From the NCBI GenBank assembly GCA_963969495.1, contig OZ018320.1, positions 79,965,748-80,029,747 on the forward strand: DNA of 64,000 bases. The letters run 5' to 3'. The stretch is from Ceratothoa steindachneri. Its lineage: Eukaryota; Arthropoda; Malacostraca; Isopoda; Cymothoidae. Shown one piece after another: positions 33,690-43,624 of the stretch. The notes under the pieces were generated by a model. The model had not been told where the DNA came from and did no database searches. It worked only from the letters and a program-made list of their open reading frames with translations. The position numbers and the translations under genes are program-made. How positions within the stretch are numbered: position 1 is the first letter of the stretch; each line of letters starts with the position of its first letter.

Positions 33690-36120
33690 ATACCCTCTTA
33701 GACAGGAACGTCGTCCAGAGACTGTGCCCCGACTTTCCAACTTTCATCACAGAAAGATCAGCCACCATGCCAGGCATCAGCTTGTAGCGATCATATAAGG
33801 ATTAATCTACAAATCAACGTTAATCCCAGCCCGCACAAGGAACGACTACAAAAGGGCTAATTGGGATAATTACGAGCTCTTGCTCAGTAACTATATTCCA
33901 GCAAATTTAGACGAAGCAACGCTTAAGGAGATTGATGAGGAAATCGTAAGGCTGGAGACCAGTTGATAAACGCGGACTCACAGTCCATTCCCAAAACCAC
34001 CTACCAAACAATATCTTCGTGCAAATGGACCGATCATATGAAAGATTTACACCGTGAGTTGAAGGAATTATATCAAAGAAGCATCATCTAGGGAAATTTC
34101 CGTGATATAATGTACCGTATAAGAGAAATAAAAGAAGAACTAAAAATACTGATCTACAAACAGCAAGAACAAAGGTGGAACGAAGCTATCGAAGAGCTGG
34201 ATAGCGAAGCAACTCCAAAGGAATTCTGGGCAAATGTCAGAAGACTAAAAGAAATACCCCAGAAAGGAGGAATGGAGCTTGAAGACCCCGACGAAGAACT
34301 AAAAACAAAGTAAAATGAAATAGAAGAGATTCTCAGAGAACATTGGGAACAGATTTTCAAAATCAGCGAAAATGAAAATGAAGACTTCGATGTTGATTTT
34401 GAGAATCAAATAATAGAAGAGTTCAACACAGTTAAAGATAGGACGCATCCGAACCACTAAGTGATCAAAGGTGAAGATGAAGAAGAGGAGAAAGTGACAC
34501 TAGAAGAACAAGAAAGCGCGCTTTACTCCTTTAAGCAAAGAGCACTAGGTCGGTCGGAGCTGACAAAGCTTAACTTCTTTGAAGCACCAAGATGCGTTCG
34601 GTAAGGTATGCTCAATATCCTCAAGCCTGTATTAATGTAGGCTGCTCTCCTGACGCATATAAAACGGCAAAAATGATCTTCATTGCCAAGCCTGACCCCC
34701 CCCCCCCCTCGACCAGAAAGGAGAGCTATCCCCCAATATCCCTTCTAGAAATCGGGGGAAAACTCTTCCGGAAGATCTTGAATAGAAAACTCGTCGATCA
34801 CTTGGAGGTTAATTCACTTTACAACAACCAGAAATGCGGTTTCAGTAAGAAAAGAAGTATCGAGAAGGTAATAAATATCATCACGGAGAAAATTGCACAA
34901 GCGAAAAAAGATCGGAGCTATATCGACATAGTATGTAGAGACGAATCCAAGGCATTTGATAAAGTCTGGATAAGGGGTATGCAATACAAAACCCTACAAC
35001 TGGGTTTAAACCCAAGGGTTGAGAAGATCCTCTGCGACTGGGTCACAGCATATATCAGTATAGGTAATAGGGACGCTCCCCCCCCCTTTCCGTTGCGGGC
35101 TGGTTTATTCAAGGGCGAGTGCCTCTCAGCGACACTATACTCGATATACACAGCCGAAATGGCAAAATCTAGCAACCCCTTGAACCTGAACATTCAATTC
35201 ACCGACGATATAACTCAAATCATCGTTAGTCGATATCGCAATGCGCCTATGCAAGCTCGCATGAGTGCCGAGGAAATAAGAAATAACAACGAATAGGTGA
35301 AGAGGTGTAAGATCCTAACCAACGGTGACAAATTTAAAATTGTCCCGCTGGGAAGAATGAAACAAGCAGATGTGAGAGTGAGGGTTACACGATATCTCTA
35401 CACGAATGAGTGTAATGTACTCGGGATGAAAATTACTTCTACCTGGTACAGGAAGCACGTCGCAGATCGGATCCGGAAAGCGAAATCGGCTGTTAGAACC
35501 CTCTACACATTCCAAAACCTAAATACGAAAAATAAAAGGAACATATACATGGCTCTAGTTAGATCAACTCTAATTCACCCTTTAGCAACTTTCTTCAGTG
35601 TCTCAAATACGGCACGAAAAGAGTTGCAAAGAATCCAGAACAAATGCGTCTATATTATCACAAACATACGCAGAAGGAAACGGAAGAAGATAGAAGAATT
35701 ACTCAGAGCAGTAGAGATCACACCGCTCAACATTCCAATAGAAGCAAAAGCAGAAGCCATGCAAGAAAAAAATAACATCTAATACCACCGACGAGATCAG
35801 AGTAGTCCTAGATGAGAATCAGTGAGATCCATGCCATGCAAGATTCCCAAGCAGCGCCAGCAAGCTTGGAAATGAAGTTTTCCCGTTCTGTGCATAAAAC
35901 GATGAATTCAATCTCGACTAAATTAACAACCCGCAAAGAAAGTTCCCAACCGAATTAGACTAAAAACCTGAATAAGATGACCTAACCGAGCAAGCCAAAC
36001 TTAACCCAAAGAAGACTACCAAAATAAACAAGAGGAAACAGGAGACAGCACTTAAGTATGAAAAAAATAACAAACAAACATCCGAAAGGACAACAAGAAC
36101 AAATTACAACATAAAACCAA
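33690..36120 (+). pseudogene. LINE family B, 5'-truncated copy (endonuclease end and RT)
   Basis: Begins in the endonuclease C terminus (LCPDFPTFITERSATMPG near 33724). A linker frame 34110-34313 is rich in Glu/Lys. The RT frame 34592-35296 (234 codons) holds CSPDAYKTAKMIFIAKP, YPPISLLEIGGKLFRKIL, CGFSKKRSIEKV, CRDESKAFDKVWIRGMQ and NIQFTDDITQIIVSRYRN. FTDD has Thr where FADD is usual. The frame 35297-35782 continues with MKITSTWYRKHVADRIRKAK and ALVRSTLIHPLA. Long C and A runs (34697, 35079) may explain local shifts. The nearest relative here is the minus copy at 53940-55690. Confidence 0.8.
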
Positions 36121-36277
36121 AACGATGAAACCAAAACAAACAAAAAACTTAAATAACTTAGAAATTTAAGAAATACACATTAACAACAGAGAAAAAACAA
36201 TTAACCAAGTTTACGTCAAGGACAAAAAAGAAAATGCATATAAAAGAATTCAAATGCTTGAATACAAAAAATTCATT

Positions 36278-36279
<2 letters not shown>

Positions 36280-36314
<35 letters not shown>
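36280..36314. repeat. (TA)n microsatellite, short
   Basis: About 35 bp of TA. Confidence 0.9.
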
Positions 36315-36317
<3 letters not shown>

Positions 36318-36424
36318 GTAGAATTGCTCATAGTCTGGTCCAATAATTATTCTAGTCCTTGATCTAGACACACCGCTTTTGTTTAATTCGATGGTATTGA
36401 GACCCTATGACTCAATTTACGATC

Positions 36425-36426
<2 letters not shown>

Positions 36427-36466
<40 letters not shown>
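36427..36466. repeat. (TA)n microsatellite, short
   Basis: About 40 bp of TA, 110 bp after the previous array. Confidence 0.9.
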
Positions 36467-36468
<2 letters not shown>

Positions 36469-37713
36469 CTTTAATTCCTACTGAACGTGCGAAAGCTGGT
36501 TAGAGGCGGGTTGTGCCACGGCCAGGATTCTCACTATAAGAGTCCCACTTGTTACTGGGGGGAGGTTTGTGATTGTTAAATTCTAAGAGTGCATAATACA
36601 GGTTGAATAAATTAGCCAAAGGGATCCTTAATTAAAGTCTTCCTAAGGGTACGTCAAAAGGAGGAGCCACAAATAAACACACGTACAAAAATGAACTTTA
36701 TTTTACCCCAAAATAATAATTAGTAGCAATAGTTAAACGGGCATTTAGGTAAATAAGGATTAAATATTAACCACGGATTAGTCCGGGTTGAAAGCAATTA
36801 TAAATAATTATATCAGGGAATAACTCACTTGAATCTCTTTAAAAAAGAAGGGGGGGATAACACTGACGTTAAGCGTCTAGATTTATAATGACTCAATGGG
36901 AGTATCAATCACTGTTAATTAAATAGGTAATTTAAGAATAGAGGGACACTGGGTTTACAGATTACCATTAATTGTGATGGATTGGAGAGACGACTACTCA
37001 GGTCTAGACGAGGTGGTTCGAGTGGCGTTAACACGAGTTCTCTGGGAGAGGGGGGATTAGACGACGGGTTCGGGGCTGCTGACTGCAGTTCCGGTTAGTT
37101 CACTCCCAACTGGATGTGACACTAAAAAATAGTAACTTCCAGTAACTATTTGAATGTTTCTTTTTTCTTTTTCAAGTTACGTTGAGCAACAGAGCGTATT
37201 CTTCTAGTCACAGACTCTGCGGGGCTGGATTTGCTTCAGGAACACTTTGAGACAGCGACCAAGTTAACTCAGCGGCGCGTTGGCAGTCGATACGTTACGG
37301 CAACGACTCTCGTTCAACGTGAGGGTTCCGCGAGTAGGTTTGGAACACTTCTCCAGAGGCATGAACAGCGTTGTCATTTATACCACGGACTGTTTAAAAT
37401 CGAGAGAGAGATTCCATTTACGACAATTCGCTTATCGCAGCGCCTTCTGGACAATCTCCATGGTATCATAAAGAAGGCAAATAGAATTTAGGCTTCTCTG
37501 CGAGATAGGCCTTCTTTTTTCAGACTTCCTGTCGCCTGTTGGGGAAGTTTGGCACGGATAACGATTTAGGTCAAGGGGAAGGCGGAGGAGGGCGGTAGAA
37601 TGTCGAGGGAGGGTGGGGGGGAGAGAGAGCAGACGAAGGTCTACTCAAACGACAAATTTCTTTCGTTCCCACGATTGTCTAGCGGTATGCGAGTATGTAC
37701 GTTCCATACCCTC

Positions 37714-37716
<3 letters not shown>
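36467..37716. other. No gene recognised
   Basis: About 1.2 kb lying between (TA)n arrays. It is GC-richer towards the right end. The frame 37231-37491 (86 codons) has no domain I know. It may be a non-coding mobile element, but I find no terminal repeat. Confidence 0.4.

Positions 37717-37789
<73 letters not shown>
37717..37789. repeat. (TA)n microsatellite
   Basis: Pure TA array of about 73 bp. Confidence 0.95.
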
Positions 37790-37792
<3 letters not shown>

Positions 37793-37919
37793 AAGATGAA
37801 ACTAGGCAAGGAGCACAGTATATATATAAGGTAAGACACATCCAAACAAAATAAAAAGGCAGGAAACATTCTGGAAACTAGTCCGATAGTTATAAATAAA
37901 AACTTGATTCAAATATTGT

Positions 37920-38470
37920 GGTTAACCATTATCTTTCACTGTTAATTTGATATCTTCCATTGGTTGCAATAATTGTGAAAAATGCTATTATGGACAGACA
38001 GGTAAAGAATTGAATGTTAGAATTAAACAGCACCAAACTAATGTTCGTAATTTTTGTCAACAATCTGCATTATTTTTACATATCTATAGTCAGGATCATA
38101 CTATTAATTGGAATAGTGCTGAACCTATTATTTAATCTACAAACTACATTTCAAGAAATATCTTGGAGTGTATCTCTATTAATATTTTCCTAAATTTTAA
38201 TATTAGCCCTGGATTGTTTAGCCTAGATCCTATAATATCTAATTATATTAAATCACAAATTAAAGTGTTTAAAGAATTTGTACCCTTTAGTCAGAGTTTT
38301 GATGCAGGCAGCCGTTTTAACCCCCCCCCCCCACTCCTTACTATTTAAGACATTGTCTGTCATGACGTACGTTCTTCCATGAAGAGGTCTTTTAGAATAA
38401 AGACGAAACCGCTCGGAATCGTTTTTTCCTTTTCCTTGTGGGTGTCATTTATCTTATATTTATATGTGAG
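37920..38470 (+). pseudogene. PLE GIY-YIG fragment and 3' end, plus copy
   Basis: The frame 37947-38135 reads SIGCNNCEKCYYGQTGKELN followed by VRIKQHQ, the PLE endonuclease with its Cys knuckle, and then QDHTINWNSAEPII. After a stop, 38163-38348 continues with FNFNISPGLFSLDPII. The 3' untranslated hairpin (38377-38416) follows, then an AT-rich end. An adjacent minus copy faces it tail to tail. Confidence 0.8.
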
Positions 38471-39170
38471 TTAAATTATAAACAAACACCCCACAAAGGA
38501 AAAGTTAAAAAACGATTCAGAGCGCTTTCGGCCAAGGAATAACAAAAGAAAGATCAGAAATTCGCTTAAATAGTAGAGAGAGGGGTGGGGGTGGACTACC
38601 TTCCTCCAAACACTTAAACATCTTAATGTGTGATTTTATATAGGCAGTAATGATTAGGTCTAGCTGAACAAACCATAACTTCTATGGAAATTTGAGAACG
38701 TGTTGAAAATATCTCTAAAAATGTAATCGCTGCCTCTAATGACAGATTTAGGAGTATTTCAGTCAATTGTGTGGTTGTAGTTATACATATGCATGAATAG
38801 AGCATATTGCACTCTGTGGTTACGTATATTGGTTTGATGTTGTTTCACATGACCCTGTAATTATTTCCCGGTTTGCCTATAGTAGTAGCATTAATCACAA
38901 TTGTTACAACCAATGGAATAAACAATGAGTGGTCGGCTGGGGATTTTTAACCAGGATGCGATAAATTGTATTCTCATATTGAATATTACATTTATATTCA
39001 GAAACCTGAGTAGACGAGGTATTTTATTGAAAACAATTTGATAGGATAAAGTTAATAAGTTTTCGATTAGAAATTTTGTGTTATTAGTATTAATTCGATA
39101 AAAGGATTGCTTGGCGGACAGCATATAACAATGAAGTACAAAAATTAGCACAATTTTAAGCATATATTAT
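38471..39170 (-). pseudogene. PLE fragment, minus copy, tail to tail with the plus copy
   Basis: The minus frame 39163-38891 contains RINTNNTKFLIENLLTLSY and ends VYSIGCNNCD, the start of the GIY-YIG domain. Past a short break, 38880-38640 gives YYYRQTGK, HVKQHQTNIRNH and NHTIDWN. The 3' hairpin region is at 38500-38545 but has lost its stem-II segment. Same subfamily as the plus copy at 37920. Confidence 0.75.
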
Positions 39171-39179
39171 ATATTCTAT

Positions 39180-39440
39180 CAACTTCTTTATCTTCCGGTG
39201 AGACTATTCTAAGTGCGCGTAAAAACATTGATAAATTTCTAACTAAAATTAACAACTTAGTTCCCTCGATTAAATTTACACTTAAAGTTGAAAAAGATGG
39301 CAAACTCCTCTTCTTGGATATTTGAATTCATCGGACAATCCACTGTTTCAAATATGAAATATATAAAAAAACTCCTCTACAGATTCTTATATCATTTTTA
39401 TTTAGTCACCACAATAGTATTAAATAAAGTAATACTCTCA
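39180..39440 (+). pseudogene. PLE reverse transcriptase scrap, plus strand
   Basis: A plus frame reads FLTKINNLVPSIKFTLKVEK, then DGKLLFLDI and a stop, then IHRTIHCFKYEIYKKTPLQ. This is the PLE block around LPFLDV..., just after the YVDD motif. It is directly next to the opposite-strand PLE, head to head. Confidence 0.65.
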
Positions 39441-40800
39441 GTACATTTACATAATGAAGGCAAATCCATTGCCACCTAGGTGGAGGAAAATAGGATGAAG
39501 AAAGGCTAGTTAGATTAGTTAAATTGACGTAAGTAAGCATATTTTTGTCATACAAACTTCTCGAAATAACTAAATATAAGAGAAATTCCCTAAAAAAATA
39601 GAAATAGGTCTCATTTACATTTAAGGTGGGGAAGTGATAAAAAATGATCATTGCTCAGGTGTAAAGAATTCGTCTAGTTCCTTAATTTCACTTTCCTCTA
39701 AAGGGTGGTTATCTTAGTATTGATAGTAACAAATCAAATTATAAAATTTCCATTATTTTTTCTCTTGTGATAAGAATACGTGATAAGGCTACAATTCAAC
39801 TGAGATTTGCTATGTTAAAAATACTTCTTGATTTAGTTTAATTTTAAAAAGTTTAGAGATAAGAATTCTTTGGTGTTCCTTTAGAAAATCGCCAGGTATT
39901 TTCGTCTCGTTTACGTCCGAAACTGACAATTTCATTGACTGAGATGGAAATCAGTCGAAAGCTAAAAGTTCTTACTGACAGAAAAAATGGTAAGCATTTA
40001 TCTAACATCATCACAAGTTTCACGAAAGACGCTAGATTATATTATATTTATATTACGCTCACTGTGTGTGTATGTGTGTGTGTGTCCGTCTATGCATTTT
40101 TTCCAGAAAAAATTGTGAAATCATTTTTTTTCATGTACACCAATTTTGAATGTGCTATGAAATAAATAACCTTTTTCTCTCGCACACTTTTTTAATTTTG
40201 TGAGCGAAGCGAACAAGCACCGCGGGCCTAGCACAAAAGGCCCGTAGAGCGGATTTTTACTAATATAAGTAACTCATAAACCTAGTTGAATTTTGAGGGT
40301 AGGTCTCCTTACCCAGTTCGTGGTCTAGATCATTCACATCATTTCCCTAAGCGAGACTTTGTGTTTGCTTTAGTCGAAGGAAATTTGTTGAAATTCTTTG
40401 GGTACCGTGTAGATGAGGCTCTATCTACCCACACAGTCATCAGGGATTTGTTATTAAAGCCGAGATAGTCGAATCGTGACGGATCACTATTTTTGAAAAG
40501 GGACATAAGGGAGAGCAATAGACTTGAAAGGCTACGTAGTTTAGTAGAAAAGAGCCATTAGCGTTAAAAAAGGACGGAATTGAGCAGGGAAGGATCACTA
40601 GCATTAAAACGCGAGGTAGCTGAGTAAGGACCAATGACTAACCTGGAAATGAGACGGAGCCGAGTGAGATTCTTCTATCTCTGTATAAAATTTTACACAC
40701 TTACCCGGAGCATGTGGTATAAATGGTGGCTAGTTTGCACCCCAAACACAACTGGACGATAATTTTTCGGTTGTATAAAGGGACGTGCCTACTTTAGCAG
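39441..40800. other. No gene recognised
   Basis: AT-rich at first, with a short GT run at 40062-40084. The section 40190-40740 is GC-richer, and its open 60-codon frame has no motif I recognise. Confidence 0.4.
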
Positions 40801-40801
40801 C

Positions 40802-40836
<35 letters not shown>

Positions 40837-40980
40837 CAAAGAAAGAGCAACTACAGGTTCTGCGGGTGATAATACAACCACCACAGGGCTATGCCATTTT
40901 TATTTTCTGCCTTTCAAATAAATTTGAAGAGAGAAAGAAAGATGTTGAAACGTTGTATAGCTGACTATAAATACATATAG
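40801..40980 (-). repeat. (TA)n-ended repeat, third type, minus copy
   Basis: An imperfect (TA)n run (40801-40836) followed by AAAGAGCAACTACAGGTTCT and AACCACCACAGGGCT. The reverse complement of the same block lies at 43176-43243 and likewise ends in (TA)n. So the (TA)n is consistently at one end of this repeat. Confidence 0.7.
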
Positions 40981-40981
40981 C

Positions 40982-41314
40982 ACAAGAGAAAGAAGAATTG
41001 GACGAGAATGAGACAAGAAACCGGAGTTTTTAAAGGCAAGAGAGAGGGACATTAGAAGAATCCAGAATCAAGGGGAGTAGAGGGCGACAAAGCATCTGAC
41101 CGGCAATCAGCAGACCCGGGTTCGATTCCCGGCAAGGAATTTTCAAAACTTTTATCCCTGGCGTTATTTCTGTCTTTTCGTTAAAGGATTGCCTTCACTG
41201 TGTCGCCCTCTGCTCCCCTTGATTCTGGATTCTTCTAATGTCCCTCTCTCTTGCCTTTAAAAAACTCCGGTTTCTTGTCTCATTTGCTCATTCAGGTCCA
41301 ATTCTTCTTTCTCT

Positions 41315-41378
<64 letters not shown>
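40982..41378 (+). mobile_element. tRNA-SINE with (TA)n tail, preceded by an inverted copy of its own 3' half
   Basis: The tRNA-like head (41089-41150) has AGCATCTGACCGGCAATCAG and the B box GGGTTCGATTCC. The body runs to 41318 and is followed by (TA)n (41317-41378). The SINE 3' half (41201-41318) is repeated as a reverse complement at 40982-41088, immediately before the head, so about 107 bp could pair as a hairpin. The A box has been lost at that junction. A second copy of the family is at 42754-43107. Confidence 0.75.
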
Positions 41379-41379
<1 letters not shown>

Positions 41380-41498
41380 TTTCAGGTTGTCGATACAAAT
41401 TGTGGACGAGCAAAAGAAAAGTTGTGTACCAAATGAAGCAATGTATTTTCGTGAGAATTTACACAAATAGAACGATATAGGAGTAAATAGTTGCAAAG

Positions 41499-42470
41499 TC
41501 ATTTGAAATGCCTACAATCTACCTCCATGACTTTCTCCAGACCGAACCTGAAAATGTTACATGCCCTGGTTACGGAGTCCTTGTCAATGGATAATATTAC
41601 CTCCACAATGGCGGCCCACAGAGATCCAAAGGTATTGTGAGTAGCCTTCTTGTTCATATCCTTCTCAACAATACCGCAGACGAAATAATCTAGGGTGCTG
41701 GGCAGCCACAAATCTCGACACGAGTGGTGTGTGACGTTGTTGAATGCCTACGCCTGTGATTTCCTTGCTTTGTGGGGGTGAGCAGAGTCCTACTGGAAAA
41801 CCTAAACTCTTCCCGCAAGTACTTGGACTATCAAAGGCTTAACTATAGGCGCCAGTAGGTCACTTTAAAGGTCCGCAATGACCTCTAAGCCATGGGGAAA
41901 GATGTCAGGAGGCATAACGTGGCCTACGCTGATGACACGCCCAGAACCATCAAATGGGCGGGAAGTTCGATGTGTATGAACTTAAACACATCCGATGGCT
42001 CTTCCCACAGCAACAATCATTGTGACGCTCACAATATATAAACGAAGAGGGCTGCTACCATAGTGCTTCCCTTCGTTGATGAGTGCTTGTGCCTCAACTT
42101 TACAGCCTTCCTTGGAAGCCTACGTGAGAAGCTGGCTCGTCTTCAGCACGCACGATTGGTAGCCCAAGTCATGATGCACTGGTCTGTAGATGTTTGTCTC
42201 GCTCACACCCATCTTTCTGGCAAGTTCGTCCATGGACTGACCAGGTCCTCGGAGATCTTTTGCCTGACACTAACGACGAATTTCTTGTTCCTGGTAGTAT
42301 CAGAGCAATGCTTGTGAGAATATTGCTCTTATTCTTTTCCTCTGTATACTGCCTTTCTCTATTTTAATGAGGTTCATCGGGTGGTTAAAGATTTTCACAA
42401 TCTTCTTCACATTCTCTGGGCGCAGAGGGCCACGAGTATAGAAAACAATTTTTAATTTAAACGGATATTC
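41499..42470 (-). pseudogene. Tc1/mariner-superfamily transposase relic
   Basis: Minus strand. Blocks in order: SMDELARKMGVSETNIYRPV near 42240-42180 (helix-turn-helix), VLKTSQLLT near 42140, HTHRTSRPFDGSGRVISVGH near 41980-41925. The frame 41711-41499 follows with CPSTLDY-like LPSTLDYFVCGIVEKDMNKK, the usual DLNPLDY..W..VE block, and SVTRACNIFRFGLEKVMEVD, the usual C terminus. The Asp of the LDY motif is kept. Stops and shifts elsewhere make it inactive. Among known groups it looks closest to the maT-like branch, but this is a guess. Confidence 0.7.
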
Positions 42471-42750
42471 TTAGAAACCGCCGATGCTGTTACGAGCATG
42501 AAAATTAAACTCTCACTGAGCGAATCCTAAGTTAACACAAGCGTACCTCGGTGCACTAATTAGCCTTTTAGTCACACTTTCAATTATGTATTGATTTACA
42601 TGAAACGCGCCTTAGCTATATAAATATATATATCATGTGGAAAACTCAATCAATATCACGTGAGTAAGCAAAATGTGTAACAAAGATCACAAGGAAAATA
42701 AAGTTCGAAATAACTTGGACTCTTCATTTTACATTCCTTGTAGGCCTTGT

Positions 42751-42753
<3 letters not shown>

Positions 42754-42834
<81 letters not shown>

Positions 42835-43107
42835 TTATTTATTTATATATATAATACAAGAGAAAGAGAAATTGGAAGCGAATGAGCAATGAGACAAGAA
42901 ACAGGAGGTTTTTGTAGAGCTAAGAGAAAGGGACATTAGAAGAACACTAGAATTATTGAGAGAAGAGGGCGGCACAAAGAAGTCAATCCTTTACCGAGAA
43001 GACACAAATAACGCAAGGGAAAAGGTTTGAAAATTCCTGGCCAGGACTCGAACCCAGGTCTGCTGATTGCCGGTCAGATGCTCTACCGTTAAACTACCAG
43101 GCACAGT
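42754..43107 (-). mobile_element. tRNA-SINE with (TA)n tail, fuller copy
   Basis: On the minus strand: a tRNA-like head 43107-43036 with an A-box region (CCTGGTAGTTTAACGGTAGA) and a B box (GGGTTCGAGTCC). CCTGG and CCAGG can pair as an acceptor stem, and CTGA/TCAG as an anticodon stem with a 7-nt loop CCGGCAA. The body (43035-42855) matches 41151-41318, and the (TA)n tail is at 42754-42854. A C replaces the invariant U33 and the stems are imperfect, so it is a SINE head and not a working tRNA. Confidence 0.75.
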
Positions 43108-43175
43108 GACTCTAATTCGCCTAAAGCTTTACCCATCAAACCCACTATTGCCCTAAGCTAGGAACCTCTGAAAAT

Positions 43176-43237
43176 AAATATGGCAAAAGCCCTGTGGTGG
43201 TTGGGTTGTTATCAACCCACAGAACTTGTATTTGCTC

Positions 43238-43304
<67 letters not shown>
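43176..43304 (+). repeat. (TA)n-ended repeat, third type, plus copy, with (TA)n(GT)n
   Basis: Reverse complement of the block at 40843-40905 (AGCCCTGTGGTGGTTG, ACAGAACTTGTATTTGCTCT), then (TA)n to 43284 and GT to 43304. Confidence 0.75.
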
Positions 43305-43305
<1 letters not shown>

Positions 43306-43529
43306 GTGATCCAATTGCACAAAAATTACACACACTCTTGTACACGATGTTCCGACCGGATCGACGATTGGGTTTGTTAGCCTTTTGTCATGTTATCTAC
43401 CTTTACGTCACAAAACTGTCATTTAACCATTTCGTTCGATTTGTATATTGACGCCAATCTGCTGGAATGAATCCTATAAACATTCCTTTTCTAATTATTT
43501 ATCTAAGAATTACCTTTGATAGGCAATCC

Positions 43530-43551
43530 CTACTCTCTCTCTCTCTTTCTC

Positions 43552-43616
<65 letters not shown>

Positions 43617-43624
43617 TTCTCTCT
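43530..43624. repeat. (CT)n microsatellite
   Basis: CT array of about 95 bp with occasional TTT interruptions. Confidence 0.95.

Noticed and set aside
37600..37869. Open frames of 60-84 codons across (TA)n arrays (also at 1023-1350, 31025-31515, 41238-41502, 42673-42885)
   Set aside because: They encode only Ile-Tyr runs from a dinucleotide repeat; such frames arise automatically.
43036..43107. Functional tRNA gene
   Set aside because: Position 33 is C, the stems are imperfect, and the sequence continues into a SINE body shared with 41151-41318.
43530..43624. CRISPR-like or satellite array
   Set aside because: Simple (CT)n microsatellite without spacers.
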